Shown one piece after another: positions 53,270-64,000 of a stretch of 64,000 nucleotides of DNA (position 1 is the stretch's first letter; every line of letters starts with the position of its first letter). Below the pieces are notes generated by a model. That model saw only the letters and a program-made list of their open reading frames with translations. It was not told where the DNA came from and ran no database searches. This DNA is from Schistocerca nitens (Eukaryota; Arthropoda; Insecta; Orthoptera; Acrididae), in assembly GCF_023898315.1 (NCBI RefSeq), contig NC_064615.1, positions 10,276,501 to 10,340,500 of the forward strand. The letters are read 5' to 3'. The position numbers were made by a program, and so were the translations under genes.

Positions 53270-54483
53270 AAATAATATTTTCATTTCTTCACATAATTTC
53301 CAACCCTCTCAACTGCCTTACGCCATCTTGGAACCAGCACCTGTCTACCCGAACGGTAAAATTCTGGACCAACCTGTTGAAGCCACTGTTTGGCAGCGTG
53401 CACAAGGGAGTCATCATCTTCAAACCTCGTTCCACGATGAGAGTTTCAGTTTCCCAAAGAGATGATAGTCACATGGAGCCAGGTCAGGACTGTAAGGCGG
53501 GTGTTTCAGTCTTGTCCATCCGAGTTTTGTGGTCGCTTCCATTGTTTTTTGACTGACATGTGGCCGTGCATTGTCGTGCAACAGCAAAACAACCTGCTTT
53601 TGCCGATGTGGTCGAACACGACTCAGTCGAGCTTGAAGTTTCTTCAGTGTCGTCACATATGCAACAGAATTTATAGAGGTTCCACTTGGCATGATGTCCA
53701 CAAGCGTGGTTTTGAATTTTTTTTTCCTTGGGTGAATTTGCATGACGCCACTCCATTGATTGCCTCTTCGTCGCCGGCCGGTGTGGCCTTGCGGTTCTAG
53801 GCGCGTCAGTCTGGAACCGCGTGACCTGCCTCGGGTATGGATGTGTGTGATGTCCTTAGGTTAGTTAGGTTTAAGTAGTTCTAAGTTCTAGGGGACTGAT
53901 GACCACAGATGTTGAGTCCCATAGTGCTCAGAGCCATTTGAACCATTTGAGCCTCTTCGTCTCTGGTGAAAAGTTATGGAGCCATGTTCCATCATCTGTC
54001 ACAATTCTTCCAAGAAATTCATCTCCACCATTCTCGTACTGTTTCAAACGTTCACTGCATACCGTTTTTCTGCTTTGTTTGTGAGCCACTGTCAACATCC
54101 TGGGAACCCACCTGGCACAAATCGTTTTTTAACGCCAACACTTTCAGTATTCTGCAAACACTTCCTTCCCCTATCCTAATGTACCGTGACAATTCGTTTA
54201 CTGTGATGCGTCTGTCAGCAGCCACCAATTCGTTAACTCTCTGCACATTGTGTGGAGTCTGTGCAGTACGAGGCCTGCCGCTGCGAGGACAATCCTCAAT
54301 ATTGCTGTGCCCGCTTTCATCACGTAACCTGCTTGCCCACCAACTAACTGTACTACGATCGACAGCAGCATCTCCGTACACCTTTTTCAACCTCTTGTGG
54401 ATGTTTCCCACTGTCTCGTTTTCGCAGCACAGGAATTCTATGACAGCACGTTGCTTCTGACGGATGTCAAGTGTAGCAACCAT
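53270..54483 (-). pseudogene. mariner transposase, SINE-interrupted
   Basis: ATG at 54483 (MVATLDIRQKQRAVIEFLCC). Helix-turn-helix blocks: IHKRLKKVYGDAAVDRSTV, GRPRTAQTP and RITVNELSRYIRIGEGSV to about 54100. The first-Asp region reads VTDDGTWLHNF near 53990 (Glu after Asp changed to Gly). After the SINE: LVDIMPSGTSINSVAY, LLLHDNARPHVSQKTM and YSPDLAPCDYHLF, a D34D pair. A stretch of about 20 codons before LVDIMP is missing relative to the remembered family. Several frameshifts. Confidence 0.87.
53773..53950 (+). mobile_element. SINE family 1 lacking its B box
   Basis: The head reads GGTGTGGCCTTGCGGTTC and jumps from GAACCGCGTGAC straight to CTGCCTCGGG, so about 30 bases including GGTTCGAAT are gone. 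Perfect 11-bp duplication GCCTCTTCGTC at 53762-53772 and 53951-53961. Confidence 0.93.
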
Positions 54484-54646
54484 CTTGAAGACATGCTGTG
54501 ACGGCGCCACTCACGGGAACAGGTTGAACTAAGTTTGAAAACAAGCGGCAAGGATGCATCTACACACTGTAAAACTTACACACAAGCAGAATGAAAACTG
54601 TATTTCTACAAAAATAGTGTGCATTTCTTTTGGAGTGACCCTCGTA

Positions 54647-55358
54647 ATTACATGCTTCATAGATTCACTAGTACTAACAGAACCAATGGTAATCCTTGAA
54701 ACTCCAGGAATCACTATATGTGAACGGTTTTACGATAGAATGAACCAAATACAGATTTTATGAAACTCTATTCTTAACGTATTTCATTTAAATTATCTTC
54801 TGTCTTTCGTATTCCAGAGCGACATAATGTTACAGGCATTAATAAAGAACAAATTGTTAAGGTGGAACTTGTTCTATTCCTGGAATTGATGTTTACCTCA
54901 TATGGCAAAATGAAATAAGTAGGGAGTTAAAACAGAGGCCTCGCATGTTCAGCAAGTGACAGATGTGCTGAGAAAAAGTGACGTGGACTTCGACAGTTGT
55001 TCAAGGGCTCATCAGATATTCAAAGTAGTGAGAATAAGTTAATTCATCGGATATTTCAAGTAGTGAGGACAAGTTTGCAAGACTACACTGGACTTGGGGT
55101 ATGTTTTGGGAGGCGACAGGCGACTGAGCTACCTCCCTGACAGCAATCATTTTAACTAGTAACCTTCCACTTGACTAACTGCCCCATGCCTCTGCTAAAC
55201 TGATTTTGCCATTAACTGTGTATGTCGTTGATAGGCTGCATTACAGGTTATCACAGCTATCACAATCCAAACGAACCTGACTGCGGAAACTGTATTAATG
55301 AAATGGTGGCCCAGTCATTATTTATGTCAACTGTTGATGGGTGACTAATATATCAACA
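54647..55358. other. No gene seen
   Basis: Contains a short direct repeat, GTTNATTCATCNGATATTCAAAGTAGTGAG-like, near 55008-55065; otherwise nothing. Confidence 0.4.
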
Positions 55359-57130
55359 TGTAACCTCCCTCTTACTAATCGGCCTATACTGCTTGATATA
55401 TAAAATATGACCGTGGATCGCGTGTATGCCTAATGGATGTTTTCTAGTTTTATAAGGCTATCTATCTTTCCCGAAGAAGTGATACCGACAAGTAGGGGGA
55501 AAGTGTACACCCGTCCCTTCTGATGGAAAGTCTACTAAAAATAAAAGTAATTAAACCGAACAGGGCTATAATTTGGAAAATGAAAGTTATTTTGTGCATT
55601 CACTCACGAAAAACACTGGACAGAAAGTGGTACCACTGATCATGAATCCAAAAGTTACACTAATGAACGAAAAGGAAGTAATTAACGGTCGCCAGCCCAC
55701 TATGGCAATTTACATAAAAAATACTGTACAAGATGATGGAAAAGAAAAATATGTATTATTAAACACTTTTTTACACTAATTTTAAGTGAGTATGTAATGA
55801 TAAAGAAAACTGAGAAGTCACTATTACGTTATGTTTGACATTAAATTTTGAAAAAGGCAATCGAGTAATGATTTAAAAATATTCAATTAAGCTGTATGTT
55901 AGTACTGAACTTCGTTACGTGAACAATGACTTTCAGTGACCTCAGGATAACGTCATCAAAGAAGTTTAGAAAAAAAAAGCAAGCACTTTTCACTTTGCCG
56001 TTGCTTATTTTGCAAATTGGCTTTCACATTATTGTCTGAACAACAGAGCCTTTTTTTTACTGGCTTGAACAGAGTTAAATACTAGAAGACGTACCAAATC
56101 AGACAGCAGTGTGCTCCATGCTATATGTACAATATACAAAACTTCCGCACTCTTAATCTGTGCATTTCTTTAGATTTTGATTTTTTCCAGTGATTGATTC
56201 TCAAACTTGAAAAATGAAATTGCTTTACTTTAGTCATATACTCAAGCCTCTGTTGTACAACAGTTAACTGAAACTATACTGAGGCTAAAATTCTTAAAAG
56301 ATAAACTATTCATTAATAAACTGGCTGTAACTATTCAATTTGTTTCTTATGACACTCAGTTAGCATACTAGGAAAAAAAGGAACAAGGATTCTGTTTGGT
56401 AACAATGTCTGGGAGCAATGAGGACACAATCGCCCTGAGTTTACCTGATTATTATTGAAATAAATCTTATCAATCAAATCACATTCAGTTGTGCTGCTGG
56501 GTTAGCCGTTAATACTTTCTACCAATGAACAGTCTTACTTCAGTGCTGTGCAGACGACGAAACTCGGAGCCGATGACGAAACTGTGTTGCTGGAACTGCT
56601 GCAGTTGTTGAAGACAGTAGCATATTGTGGAGCCACGGATAATTACAGGAATGGGCAATCGTAATTAATAAAGTCCCTTCCTCCCGTCCACTGTCCGTAC
56701 TCCTGCTCTAGACATCTGGCCGGCGCGCGTACATGATGCCGCCGAAAATCGTACTCTCTACTGCGAGAGAGTCAACACCACACTTCAGCACACTACAAGT
56801 GCAGGAACCCGTCTCTAGGTGGTGGTGGTCTCTCCCTCTCTCGGCGCGCTCTGCGCAACAACCCCTAGCCAAAGATTTTACAACGCAGAAGCACTGCTGT
56901 TATCGTTGCTAGTCGATGCAAACAACAATTCCTTTGGCTTTTTCCCAGAGCTTATAAGTTTCACAGTAAAACACAGATAAATACAATGAAACGTCAACAG
57001 ACTTCTACCTAAATGTACACATACAGTGAATCAATGTCCTTACTTATTAAAAGTGAGCATTTAAATTACAGATATTTTCATACGATTAAAAAAAAAAGTT
57101 ATATATCTGTAGCTGGTGTCATGCATCCTG
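55359..57130. mobile_element. LTR-like element, relative of the 49.9-kb LTR
   Basis: Starts TGTAACCTCCCTCTTACTAA and shares landmarks in order with 49942-51554: CGCGTGTANNCCTAATGGA, GGTCGCCAGCCC, CGCACTCTTAAT and, near the end, CCAAAGATTTTACAA. Sequence divergence is high. The right end is not defined (about 57130); no GTTACA end or duplication found. Confidence 0.55.
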
Positions 57131-58432
57131 CATTTTCGCTGATACAAACATAGGATTAGTCTTTTATAAAAGTTATGCCACAAATGTATTGATTAAAAAT
57201 TGGGCAAAAATACAGGTTGAGCGTGATGACAAAAACAAAACGTGACCTAATGACGGCACAAATGCGCAACGAACAGTTGACAACCCTCTGTGGTGGCTGG
57301 TTGGCAAAGATTAAAGTTTTTGTGATTAAACTGTTTACTCTGTCTCAAAATATGGTTAATGCTATCTGAAATTATCTAACACTGCATGGACCTTGATGGA
57401 TCTGTTCTACACAAAAGATATTCTACGTTGGTGCAGCTGAGAACACGTGGCAAGATTGTGATATTGTTGGTCCTAACAAGCTGGAGCAGCAATACAACAG
57501 CCCTTTTCTCGATGCGCGGTGCTGTCTCAGATGGCAGTAGTGGTACAAGCTTCTACAGGTACGGTGCCTGTAATTCCCTGCCGCGGGCACGAAATGTGCA
57601 GAGTCGCGGATGGTGATCTGTTAGACGAATAGCAATTGCTCTCTAACAGAACCCTGAAATCTCTGCATATCCAGCATGTAACACTCCTGTTCCCAAGTCA
57701 TAACGTGGACAATGTGACTCACTCATACGGCAGTGAACGCAAGGAGATCAAACTTCAGAACAGCAGACCTGTCATGAATGAGACTGCCCTCGGCACAGCG
57801 AGGTGCTGGAGATAACTGAGTTCTAAACTGCTGGTACAGCCAAGTCCTCACCACAGCCTCCCTAGTCAAGACCAGTGACAGCGCAATGTCACAACCAGAG
57901 TCTGAATCAGAAGACTCCACTCAAGCCTGGAGTCTGAATCGGAAGACCAAGTCTTTCCTGCTCTCACTTTCTATCAAACCTTGGTAAGCAGTCCAAAAGC
58001 ACTCATGCAACCACGCTCACAAAGGTTTCGTGCCAATCACAAGACTCTATAAGCTCCATGTCTCCTTCTACCTCGTCTGCTCTACTCACCAGCAAACCCA
58101 AATCCAAGTTAACAATATACTTCTCTTTTCAGGGGAAGTGACTAGTCCTGTCTCGCGAACACCTGCACAGAGAGAAGGACACATGCTCCCAACTTGTTTT
58201 TTTTTTTTCAGTCACTTTAGGCAGCGTGTCGTTTCGAGTTTCCATATAGCTCTAAAGGGAACAACATATTTGAAGCGCCCGCTAAAGCCGCTGGGCAGAA
58301 CAGGTAATAGGATAGTGGAAAGGGCCAAGGGTTGAGGTCAGTTTCTGCTTCTAATTGTCATTTATTGTAATTTAATAACCCCTACAACCAAAGCGGCACA
58401 TAACCGAATCTTGACCGAATGCAACTCTTTCA
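57131..58432. other. No gene seen
   Basis: No recognised element. Short frames of 65-101 codons at 57386-57616, 57723-57920 and 58030-58335 lack motifs. Confidence 0.4.
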
Positions 58433-58925
58433 TGGATGAAGGCCTCCAACAAGAAATCTTAACAAGATAAAAGTCCAATTAAGATAGCAATAAAATGATT
58501 AAAAAAAACATACGCAAGATGCAATACAAATGGCTGAGGGCCACAATGAAATTCAAAAATTTTAGAATATATTAGCATAGACCTTTAAAGGCAGAAGGTC
58601 AACAAGAAATCTTAAAAAATCAAAAATTCAATTAAGATAGCAATAAAATAATTTAAAACCCAAAAAAGCAACATATACAAGGTGCAACACAAATGGTTGA
58701 GAGGCACAATTAAATTTCAAAACTTCATAAAATATTACCATAGACCCTTAAAGGCAGAAGGCCAGCACTTTTAACAACAAGAAATCTTAAAATCCAGTTA
58801 AGACAGCTATAAAATAATTTAAAGAAGCAACATATGCAAGGTGTAATACCAATGGCTGAGGGCCACAATTAAACCTGAAATTTTTTTAAATATATTACTA
58901 TAATCTTTAATGGCAGAAGGCCACA
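58433..58925. repeat. tandem repeat, about 160-bp unit
   Basis: Three full units begin near 58433, 58590 and 58753, a fourth starts at 58912; spacing 157-163 bp. Shared words: GGCAGAAGGCC, AACAAGAAATCTTAA, AATTAAGATAGCAATAAAAT, GCAACATATNCAAGGTGNAATAC and TGGCTGAGGGCCACAATTAAA. Imperfect, non-coding. Confidence 0.85.
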
Positions 58926-60110
58926 GTGTTTAAGCTTGAAAGATAAATTTAAAAATTAATTTTGCAAAATTTTAAGAAAACAAAACAAGTAACCATAAAC
59001 CTAAAATTTAAAATAGCTGAAAACAGATAATTAAACACCTGTGGCACTCAGAAAGCCTCCTGGGAGGTCAGTCTGCCCTCGTTCACTTAGGTGAGACAGG
59101 TCGTGAGCCCAACTAGACTAGATCCGTCGGAACCCAACCAGGGGACAGCCACGGACCGACTGACACGACGACTTGCTTCCCGTCAATAAGTACATCAGAA
59201 CTCAAACCAGCAATGTTACAAACGAGAAAACCCACAATGGAGGATGTATTAGCTCTCAAAATTACACACCATGTTGGACAGCGACAACAGGTGAGGAAAG
59301 GATGCTGCCTGAAATTGCGTTAGTGGTCAGGGCTGGTAACCGGAACACTAACGGCCACTTGGCAGAAAATTCCGCTGGTACACCTGACTTTGGAACACGG
59401 TAATAGCTAACTAGCCCAAAAGAACACTGCCTGAATTTACGTCAGTGCCCAGGCCAGGTAACCAGAATACTAACGCGCACAAGACAGAAAATTCCACTGA
59501 TGCATTCAAATCGTAGTCGACCAAAATACTTAATTGCACCGCATGGCGGATAAATCTGAGCAGTAGAACCACTCGGTGTTGCTCACTGGAAAACCTCCCC
59601 AATAACAAACCACCGAAGCGAACCATCACAACATGAATAGATGTGGCTTGGGTGGTTGAAATCACTACTCAACTTTGACGCCCTGAGTCGGCGAACCACG
59701 AAGCTCGTAGCGTTCGGACAGCTCCACACACGCTCCGACACTGCGCAGGGGCTGCCAGCGGCCCCAGCCGACTATACCGCTCAGAGATAACTTCCCTCGT
59801 CCGCAACAACCGACCGACTCTCTCCAGACCCCCTTGCCGGAAACTATATGCACGAAAACCAAAGATGGTACGCGGCGCAAATATCGATACACATCACTGT
59901 TGCCACACGTAGAAGTAAGAATAACCACAATGTAACTGCGACAAGGGGGGAAACCAAACACAGATAGACAGCGAAGTTCACGAAAACGCATAGTTGGGAG
60001 GGAGCGCGGCTCAGTATTTATCGTGCAGATCATTATCTGGATGGCTGGAACACTACCACATATCTGATCAGGGGCCCCAGATAAAGCTAAGAGAAGTTCT
60101 TTTGTGTCCC
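58926..60110. other. Non-coding block with second local duplication
   Basis: A 122-bp period duplication: CTGCCTGAA at 59305 and 59427, each followed by a GTCAGNNNNCAGG/GGTAACC and CAGAAAATTCC word. From about 59690 to 60050 the DNA becomes GC-rich, and its minus strand carries a TATA-like GATAAATACTGAG near 60015. Together with the 160-bp repeats it could be the leader/LTR zone of an LTR retrotransposon, but I find no gag-pol text or primer site. Confidence 0.4.
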
Positions 60111-61140
60111 AACGTGGATCATTTCAGAGCTGCCATAAATTTTGCGTTCCTTCTAAAATTGTTCTGAAGGTCTTTGACTTACCAGAAAACTCTGCAGGCT
60201 GAGGGACAATACCACCTGATGGGTCCCTCAGTAGTGTCCAGCCCATGGTGACATGAAAAGTCGCGAATATTTATGGCCTCTTCACAAAAAGCGTTTACGA
60301 TGCTGTTGTAACACACTGGCTGAGCGACCTAGATTTCTCTCGCGCCCCCAGCCTCTGCTGTGGTAAGAGGCGCCTTATAGGTAGGTCCAGAGTGGCCATT
60401 TTTCTGCCTCTTTGACCGAACGCATTGTCTGCACATTGTGGGAGAAATTCTTGGGCCCAGCATTCTGTCCACAGCAAGTGCTTCCAGATATTTCTTTCCC
60501 TAATAGCTGCACGTGGCTTTCCAGCTCGAAATGTCCACTTCAAGTTTTGCTGTTGAATGATCAAACTTCCTGCTTGTTCTCAACTCCAGAAAAGTACTAT
60601 TCGAACGAAAGCAACCATAACGATCCCACATGCATTAATAATGTACATGCTTGCATCAGTGCTTGCTCATGCTGATAACGTCCTGTCGTCTCACAAACAC
60701 GATATCTGGGGTGTCAAATCAACATTAAATTGTATCCTTCAATAAGGAGAATAGTAAGACAGTGACTCAGATTACTCAAAATGTGACTCAGTAATGAAAT
60801 GTCCATTCTAACCTATACCTGTTATTGTTAGCTATTGTCGTATGCCAGAGTGAACGAACTACTTGGATCAATGAGGTGCTGGTATCTATGACGTAGGTCC
60901 AAAATAGTGATACACAAACCAAACTCAACAGAGGACATTTCGTGAAATCCAGCGCAATCTAGACTACTCAGAGATATGCCGTAATGGAGTTGGTTTCACT
61001 CTGACATATGAGAACATTTAATAATATTGTATCTGGAATATCGTGAAAGCACCACCTACGTTTCAACTAAAGAATACGATGTTCTCTCCTAGATTCCTCA
61101 TACGTTACTAATGCCATTTTCGTCAATAAACCGACAGGAC
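60111..61140. other. No gene seen
   Basis: No recognised element; short frames only. Confidence 0.4.
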
Positions 61141-61153
61141 AACTGAGTATTAG

Positions 61154-61375
61154 TGGTTAGCACACTGGACTCGCGCTCGGAAGGACGACGGTTCAATCCC
61201 GCGTCCGGCCATCCTGATTTAGGTTTTCCGTGGTTTCCCTAAATCGCTCCATCCAAATGCCGGGATGGTTCCTTTGAAAGGGCACGGCCGACTTCCTTCC
61301 CCATCCTTACCCAACCCGATGAGACCGATGACCTCGTTGTTTGGTCTCGCCCCCAAACAACCCAACCAACGCAAC
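61154..61375 (+). mobile_element. tRNA-derived SINE, family 2
   Basis: Starts with A-box-like TGGTTAGCACACTGG, B box GGTTCAATCCC near 61190, body as at 41066-41292, tail CCCAAACAACCCAACC. Duplication AACTGAGTATTAG / AATTGAGTATTAG at 61141-61153 and 61376-61388, one mismatch. Confidence 0.9.
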
Positions 61376-61443
61376 AATTGAGTATTAGCGTTATATTAAG
61401 AACATAAAATCAGTTTACTTTTCGTTTTTATTTCAGGAGCTGC

Positions 61444-61989
61444 TCAAAAATCGCGAACAGGAAAGGAAAGGAGAAAAGTAATCCTGCTAAAAGGAAGAAG
61501 AATGAAAGGAAAATACGAAAAACCAAGGGGAAAAACCTATATTTCTGCGGCAGGAAGAAATGTACTTGCTACAGAATTTATAGAGTATTCTTTGAAGTGT
61601 AAAAACAGATGTTATGAGAAAGTCTCCACAGAAGATCTAAGTTGCTTTTTTTTATCATTATTACACAGACGGAACTTTCGAAACACGAAGTGCGCTTCTC
61701 GGACTATCTGTGAAATCAATGCCAGTGGAGGATAGAAGGGTAAGTTCTGAAGACGGCAACAAACATTTATCCCTAAATTATTTCATTCTTACAGAGTCAG
61801 GTGATGCGAAGGTATACGAAAATATACTTGTTAATTCACTGTAATAGTGCTAAGGTGCACACAGCCGTTCAAAACGTTACGTCAGGAGATGTACAGGACA
61901 AAAGCGGTAGACATGAACTGCATAATAAATTACCAGAGGAAAAGATCCTTCATTTCAAAAACCATATAAGCTCCTTCCCTTGCTATAAC
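61444..61989 (+). pseudogene. broken copy of a Cys-rich insect gene family
   Basis: Not a transposase family found elsewhere in the window. Joined across three one-base shifts it reads a Lys-rich start (KSNPAKRKKNERKIRKTKG), then GKTYISAAGRNVLATEF with LKCKNRCYEKVSTEDL. After a T8 run comes YHYYTDGTFETRSALLGLSV, then KHLSLNYFILTESGDAKVYE; after a shift near 61848, NSAKVHTAVQNV, DKSGRHELHNKLPEEK and NHISSFPCY to a stop at 61989. This order (basic start, GKxYxxxxGxxxxA, CxxxC, two aromatic blocks, DxxGxHxxHNKxP, HIxSFPxY) matches, from memory, the N-terminal part of a large family of uncharacterised insect proteins, perhaps transposon-derived. Function unknown. Confidence 0.55.
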
Positions 61990-62985
61990 TAGGGTCAGTA
62001 TGTTTCCCTTCGCTCTCTGGCTGACCACCAAATTAGTTGCAAGGCTCACATGATTAAAGACGGCGTCAAAACTTTAAACCAGTGAAGTAGCTTACTCGCC
62101 GCCCCACAGCAGATTCCAGGTATATTTTCCCCCACTCCGACACAATGTTTTAGTCAGTTGAACCAGATTCACAGTACACATTTCGAAATGGTTCTTGTGA
62201 CTAATTTCGTACTTACAAGCCAGCCGGCGGGTGCCCTAATTCTTTAGCGATTTCCAGCTGTTTCTCGCGAATAAGAAGTCCACTCTCAGACATGTTGCGG
62301 TTACGAACTCGACAAAACTATTCAAATAGTAGGTTTTGAACTTTCAAGCCCTACGAGATGGGGAACGAGCGTTTCTCAGAAAGATTTTCATTTGCATCCA
62401 CAGTTTAAAGATGTCACTTCGGTTCCTCAAAAAACCACTGATCTGTATTCTACCGATGGCATACCACACTGCTATATCTCGAACACTAAGTTATTCTTTC
62501 CCATAGACGTTTATGACTACAGCTTACTCCTTTAAAGTTAGTCGTTCGCGTTTCTGCGACGTCATAGCGCGCCTAACACTCACTTCTCAAGCTATAACCG
62601 CAAAGGATACTTCCGCACCTTAAAGGCAAATGTAAGTTTTGTAGCAACATCAAACATTGCGAGGTAACTCGAGGAACTGCCCGCTGTCGTCTCAAATTAT
62701 AGGAACTGAGTTTTCTATTAGGCTTTCTGTAGTTCAGAACCTCTAATTACCTCGTGGTCGTATTGTCCTAAGTCCGCGTCCGTTACCATTAAACCTCATT
62801 TATTGCTACCAGGGAATTTTGAAGTGTCTGTAATTAAGAGGTTCCCACTATGTAAACGTTTCCGTTAGTGAACTTTTCTGTACATCAACAAATGTACCGC
62901 ATGCTGACTGCCTCGACTGTTATAACAAATGGAAACTCAGTACAGAAGTACACCGACTCACAAGAGTTATGAGTTCCGCAACTTA
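61990..62985. other. No gene seen
   Basis: After the SFPCY block the family text is not picked up again. No recognised repeat. Confidence 0.4.
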
Positions 62986-62989
62986 GACC

Positions 62990-63650
62990 CTTTTCTTATT
63001 TTTATATCCTCGAACTGACTGGCTCAAGGTGACCCTAGATGATTGTCAGAAAAATGGATTCGTCTTCTAAATTTGAAAAGATGCAACATAACATTCAAAA
63101 CAACGAGTGAGAATGATAGAGTGGTTCTAGGCGCTTCAGTCCGGAACTTCGCACCTGCTACGGTTCGAATCCTGCCTCGGGCATGGATGTGTGTGATGTC
63201 CTTAGGTTACTTAGGTTTACGTAGTTCTAGGACTAGGGGACTGATGACCTCAGATGTTAAGTCCCATAGTGCTTAGAACCATTTGAACAATTTTTCAAGA
63301 GAATGATAATACCCTACGTAAAATAAAAGAATCCGATACTGTTCAACTACAAGATTAATGATAAGCTCCGTATAGCTTAAATATTTAGGGGTAATACTAC
63401 TAAGTAGTATGAAACTGGAACGAAGTAATCTGAAACTGGACGAGCAGGTAAGCTCTGTACTATGGAAGACAAACGGAGAAATTAAATTTACTGGGAGTCT
63501 GTTCTGTAGTACTGCTCCACCGTTTGGACAAGCGCGCAAGGCCTGACACTTCTAACGAATTCAGAGACGCGTTGTTAGGATCATGACAAGTCATTACGAC
63601 GAATAAGAAATTGTAGTACGATAATATTTCTCAGAAAGTCGACATTGTTC
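62990..63650 (+). pseudogene. LINE RT thumb/C-terminal relic
   Basis: Weak but ordered LINE text: WLKVTLDDCQKNGFVF near 63015, a gap, SKQRVRMI, the SINE, then KNPILFNYKINDKLRIA near 63330, FRGNTTK or in another frame KYLGVILLSSMKLE near 63380, SSVLWKTNGEIKF, FCSTAPPFGQARKA, and RVVRIMTSHYDE near 63570. This follows the FxRK..IxFxYxIN...LxxVxxxKYLGV...AARFV order after the RT core of Jockey/R1-type LINEs. Several stops. The assignment is by eye only. Confidence 0.45.
63119..63298 (+). mobile_element. SINE family 1, 5'-truncated, in LINE relic
   Basis: The head is shortened (starts GAGTGGTTCTAGGCG-like text) and the B-box region (GGTTCGAATCC) is retained. Perfect 10-bp duplication GAGAATGATA at 63109-63118 and 63299-63308. 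Confidence 0.92.
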
Positions 63651-63883
63651 TTATGGAGCCCAGGTGGGTGAAAAAAGTAGCGAGGAAGATTGCAACAAAC
63701 ACACCAACTATATTTCGCTTAAGGATCACGACCGTAAGATAACAGACGGTAGATTCGCGAACAGTGGCCTTGAGATTCCTCGCTTCCTACGATAGTAGGA
63801 GTAGCAGAGGAATCTGTTATATTAGTGTTGGGTCCAGAGCGCCATCCTCACGAAGTTCATATGTAAATTCCAATGTACATGTG

Positions 63884-64000
63884 CGAGGGGCGCCCTGTAA
63901 GTAATGTAACACGTATTTTTCTCCGTCAGTTCCGGTTAAAATCCAACTTCAGCCCTACAGTTTCCTTCAAAATGACGTCTGCAACGGAGGTGTGTCCCAA
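63884..64000 (+). mobile_element. mariner-like element start, cut by window end
   Basis: Terminal-repeat-like CGAGGGGCGCCCTGTAAGTA at 63884, then an ATG at 63972 beginning MTSATEVCP. This matches the leader and first codons of an insect mariner family I recall (MASVTEVRSKQRAVIEF type). Only ten codons are in the window. Confidence 0.6.

Larger units (their letters stand above)
53200..54644 (-). mobile_element. mariner transposon, second family, with SINE
   Basis: Right end TTTGGAGTGACCCTCG (54629-54644) is followed by TA. The left inverted repeat is not recognisable; the 3' flank text (TGAAAGTTTTACAGTG) begins near 53234. The SINE at 53773-53950 is nested. Confidence 0.85.

Noticed and set aside
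61740..61794. A perfect GTAAGT donor and TTCTTACAG acceptor enclosing 55 bases, suggesting an intron in the 61.5-kb gene-family copy
   Set aside because: The family text reads straight through these bases (KHLSLNYFILT), so they are coding. The splice-like words are coincidental.

Overview
This is animal, almost certainly insect, nuclear DNA made almost wholly of transposable elements. The text matches repeats that I know from memory as very abundant in Schistocerca-type grasshoppers and locusts: a tRNA-derived SINE with a Leu/Ser-type head, an RTE-like LINE with an AAC-rich tail, a CR1-like LINE with a (TGTAGA)n tail, and Tc1/mariner elements. The orthopteran assignment is an inference; no marker gene is present. 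I see no intact host gene, no rRNA or functional tRNA gene, and no CRISPR array. Every recognisable coding region is a broken transposable-element gene except one broken reading of a possible insect gene family near 61.5 kb.

Layout. 0-1.4 kb: Tc1-like transposon with one nonsense codon. 1.7-2 kb: SINE. 2.5-6.9 kb: CR1-like LINE split by an RTE-like LINE that itself carries a SINE, plus a second CR1-like 3' fragment. 6.9-9.2 kb: mariner relic, then a mariner split by a solo LTR. 9.6-10.9 kb: Tc1-like copy. 11.5-12 kb: GC-rich stretch. 12.2-12.4 kb: tRNA-like hairpin. 12.4-13.9 kb: RTE copy with a SINE. 14.3-15.3 kb: CR1 copy. 18.4-21.9 kb: old, nearly full-length RTE LINE with a tRNA-like 5' end. 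23.9-26.9 kb: RTE pieces in both directions. 29.0-29.7 kb: short RTE copy. 30.7-32.5 kb: Penelope-like 3' end with a promoter-like segment, a piggyBac half-element and a palindromic MITE. 33.5-34.8 kb: CR1 copy. 35.1-37.9 kb: SINE, LTR-like element with internal repeats, and a 1.1-kb foldback with tRNA-like arms. 38-39 kb: LINE C-terminus and mariner relic. 40.5-41.3 kb: two SINEs. 42.6-46.7 kb: Jockey-like LINE cut in its reverse transcriptase by a CR1 LINE, followed by a convergent Jockey/CR1-type LINE. 47.1-49 kb: SINEs and a Tc1-like relic. 49.1-52.1 kb: Tc1-like transposon split by a 1.6-kb solo LTR. 53.2-54.6 kb: mariner with a SINE. 55.4-57.1 kb: related LTR-like element. 58.4-60.1 kb: tandem repeats. 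61.1-64 kb: SINE, broken gene-family copy, LINE relic with a SINE, and the start of a mariner cut by the window end.

The elements work together only as a record of insertion. Target-site duplications at eleven SINEs (two of them imperfect), three RTE LINEs, two solo LTRs and several DNA transposons give local insertion orders. Class I elements repeatedly landed inside transposase or reverse-transcriptase genes. Boundaries marked 'about' are read by eye from homology between copies in the window or remembered family sequence and may be off by tens of bases.
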